This document shows, in pieces, positions 62,363 to 64,000 of a DNA stretch of 64,000 nucleotides. The stretch comes from Hymenobacter actinosclerus (GTDB taxonomy: Bacteria > Bacteroidota > Bacteroidia > Cytophagales > Hymenobacteraceae): NCBI RefSeq assembly GCF_900111515.1, contig NZ_FOHS01000001.1, positions 565,419 through 629,418 on the forward strand, read 5' to 3'. The position numbers and the translations under genes were made by a program. The stretch's first letter is position 1. Every line of letters begins with the position of its first letter. Under the pieces are notes generated by a model. The model saw only the letters and a program-made list of their open reading frames with translations. It ran no database searches and was not told the origin of the DNA.

Positions 62363-62400
62363 AACCCCCGCGCCGGCCTCTAACAGCCAACGCGGGGGTT
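62363..62400 (-). terminator. Terminator of icd
   Basis: AACCCCCGCG (62363-62372) pairs with CGCGGGGGTT (62391-62400). On the minus strand the hairpin is followed by TTATATAATA. It lies between icd and the AT-rich gene. Confidence 0.8.
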
Positions 62401-62432
62401 CCGGTGTGAGGTAGTTGGCTTACACCAAGCTA

Positions 62433-63695
<1,263 letters not shown>

Positions 63696-63796
63696 TGTTG
63701 AAAAAAAGTGTCAGGTGTTACGTGACAGGTATTTTGAGGTTAGTGCTGGGGTGTTGGGGTGCTCGGGGGTAAGCGGTGAACTGGGTGAGAGCTAGA

Positions 63797-63893
63797 ACGT
63801 CATGCAGAGCGGAGCGAAGCATCTCGCGTGCTGACGTCAAATTAGCATTGCAACGTCAGCACGCGAGATGCTTCGCTCCGCTCTGCATGACGG
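63797..63893 (-). repeat. GTCATGCAGAGC palindromic element, copy 3
   Basis: AACGTCATGCAGAGCGGAGC with GAAGCATCTCGCGTGCTGAC on the left pairs with its complement ending at 63893. The centre carries TTAGCATTGC, the reverse complement of the GCAATGCTAA centre of copies 1 and 2, so this copy is in the opposite orientation. Confidence 0.85.
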
Positions 63894-63918
63894 TCTTTTT
63901 GCCCGTTCTATCATCGTT

Positions 63919-64000
63919 CTAATAGCCGAAAATCTCCTTCAGCGTCAGCTGCTCGACTTTGCCGTACTTGGCTAACTCCTTAAAGTTGAGGCGGTCTTTG
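63919..64000 (-). CDS. C-terminal end of an unidentified protein (cut by window edge)
   Basis: On the minus strand the last 26 codons read KDRLNFKELAKYGKVEQLTL and KEIFGY before the stop at 63919-63921. Endings of this kind occur in M16-type zinc peptidases of Bacteroidota, but too little is visible to be sure. The rest lies beyond the right edge. Confidence 0.5.
   Translation of the reverse strand, partial: KDRLNFKELAKYGKVEQLTLKEIFGY

Overview
The window is from the chromosome of a high-GC Bacteroidota bacterium, most likely a Hymenobacter-type member of the Cytophagales. The signs are Bacteroidota promoters of the form TTG-N19/20-TAnnTTTG, almost no Shine-Dalgarno sequences in front of tightly packed ribosomal genes, a type IX secretion sorting domain on one exported protein, and typical proteins such as DUF3467, DUF4331 and a LytS/LytTR pair. 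Genus is inferred; no search was run.

Positions 1-35,700 are the translation and transcription core. After the C-terminal part of an M1-type aminopeptidase come tRNA-Tyr, tRNA-Gly, tRNA-Thr and tuf, then tRNA-Trp, secE, nusG, rplK-rplA-rplJ-rplL and rpoB-rpoC. A strong terminator closes this block. A small AT-rich membrane gene and a DUF3467 gene follow, then the str group (rpsL, rpsG, fusA, rpsJ) with its own promoter and terminator, and the joined S10, spc and alpha groups (rplC to rplQ, including secY, map, infA and rpoA). The blocks that are separate operons in Escherichia coli are here collinear on one strand in about 34 kb. They are divided by terminators after tuf, rpoC, rpsJ, rpoA and rplQ, and by promoters before tRNA-Tyr, tRNA-Trp, rpsL, rplC, rpsH and rplQ.

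Positions 35,800-64,000 are mixed housekeeping and accessory genes. They include an exported erythromycin-esterase-like protein coupled to a LytS kinase and LytTR regulator, enolase, an FtsB/DivIC-like division protein, anmK and an HscA-type Hsp70. A possible surface and metal cluster follows (DUF4331 with T9SS tail, TPR protein, HupE/UreJ-like protein, small Cys protein, TonB-dependent receptor). Next are two L,D-transpeptidase-like paralogues, an aminotransferase, a GH16 glycosidase, DUF202, an MscS channel, a VapBC-type toxin-antitoxin pair with DUF2442, an AT-rich TIR/deoxyribosyltransferase-like protein with a UvrD-type Tudor tail, icd, and the end of a further gene.

Intergenic DNA is rich in palindromes. 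At least three copies of a GTCATGCTGAGC-type element, a nested palindromic element that appears to break a gene, perfect 24- and 31-bp palindromes, and spacers built from repeated 7-9-base words are present. The strongest candidates for something new are the AT-rich TIR-like/Tudor gene, the RG-rich tails on both S3 and S5 (neighbours at the ribosomal mRNA entry channel), and the palindrome families.
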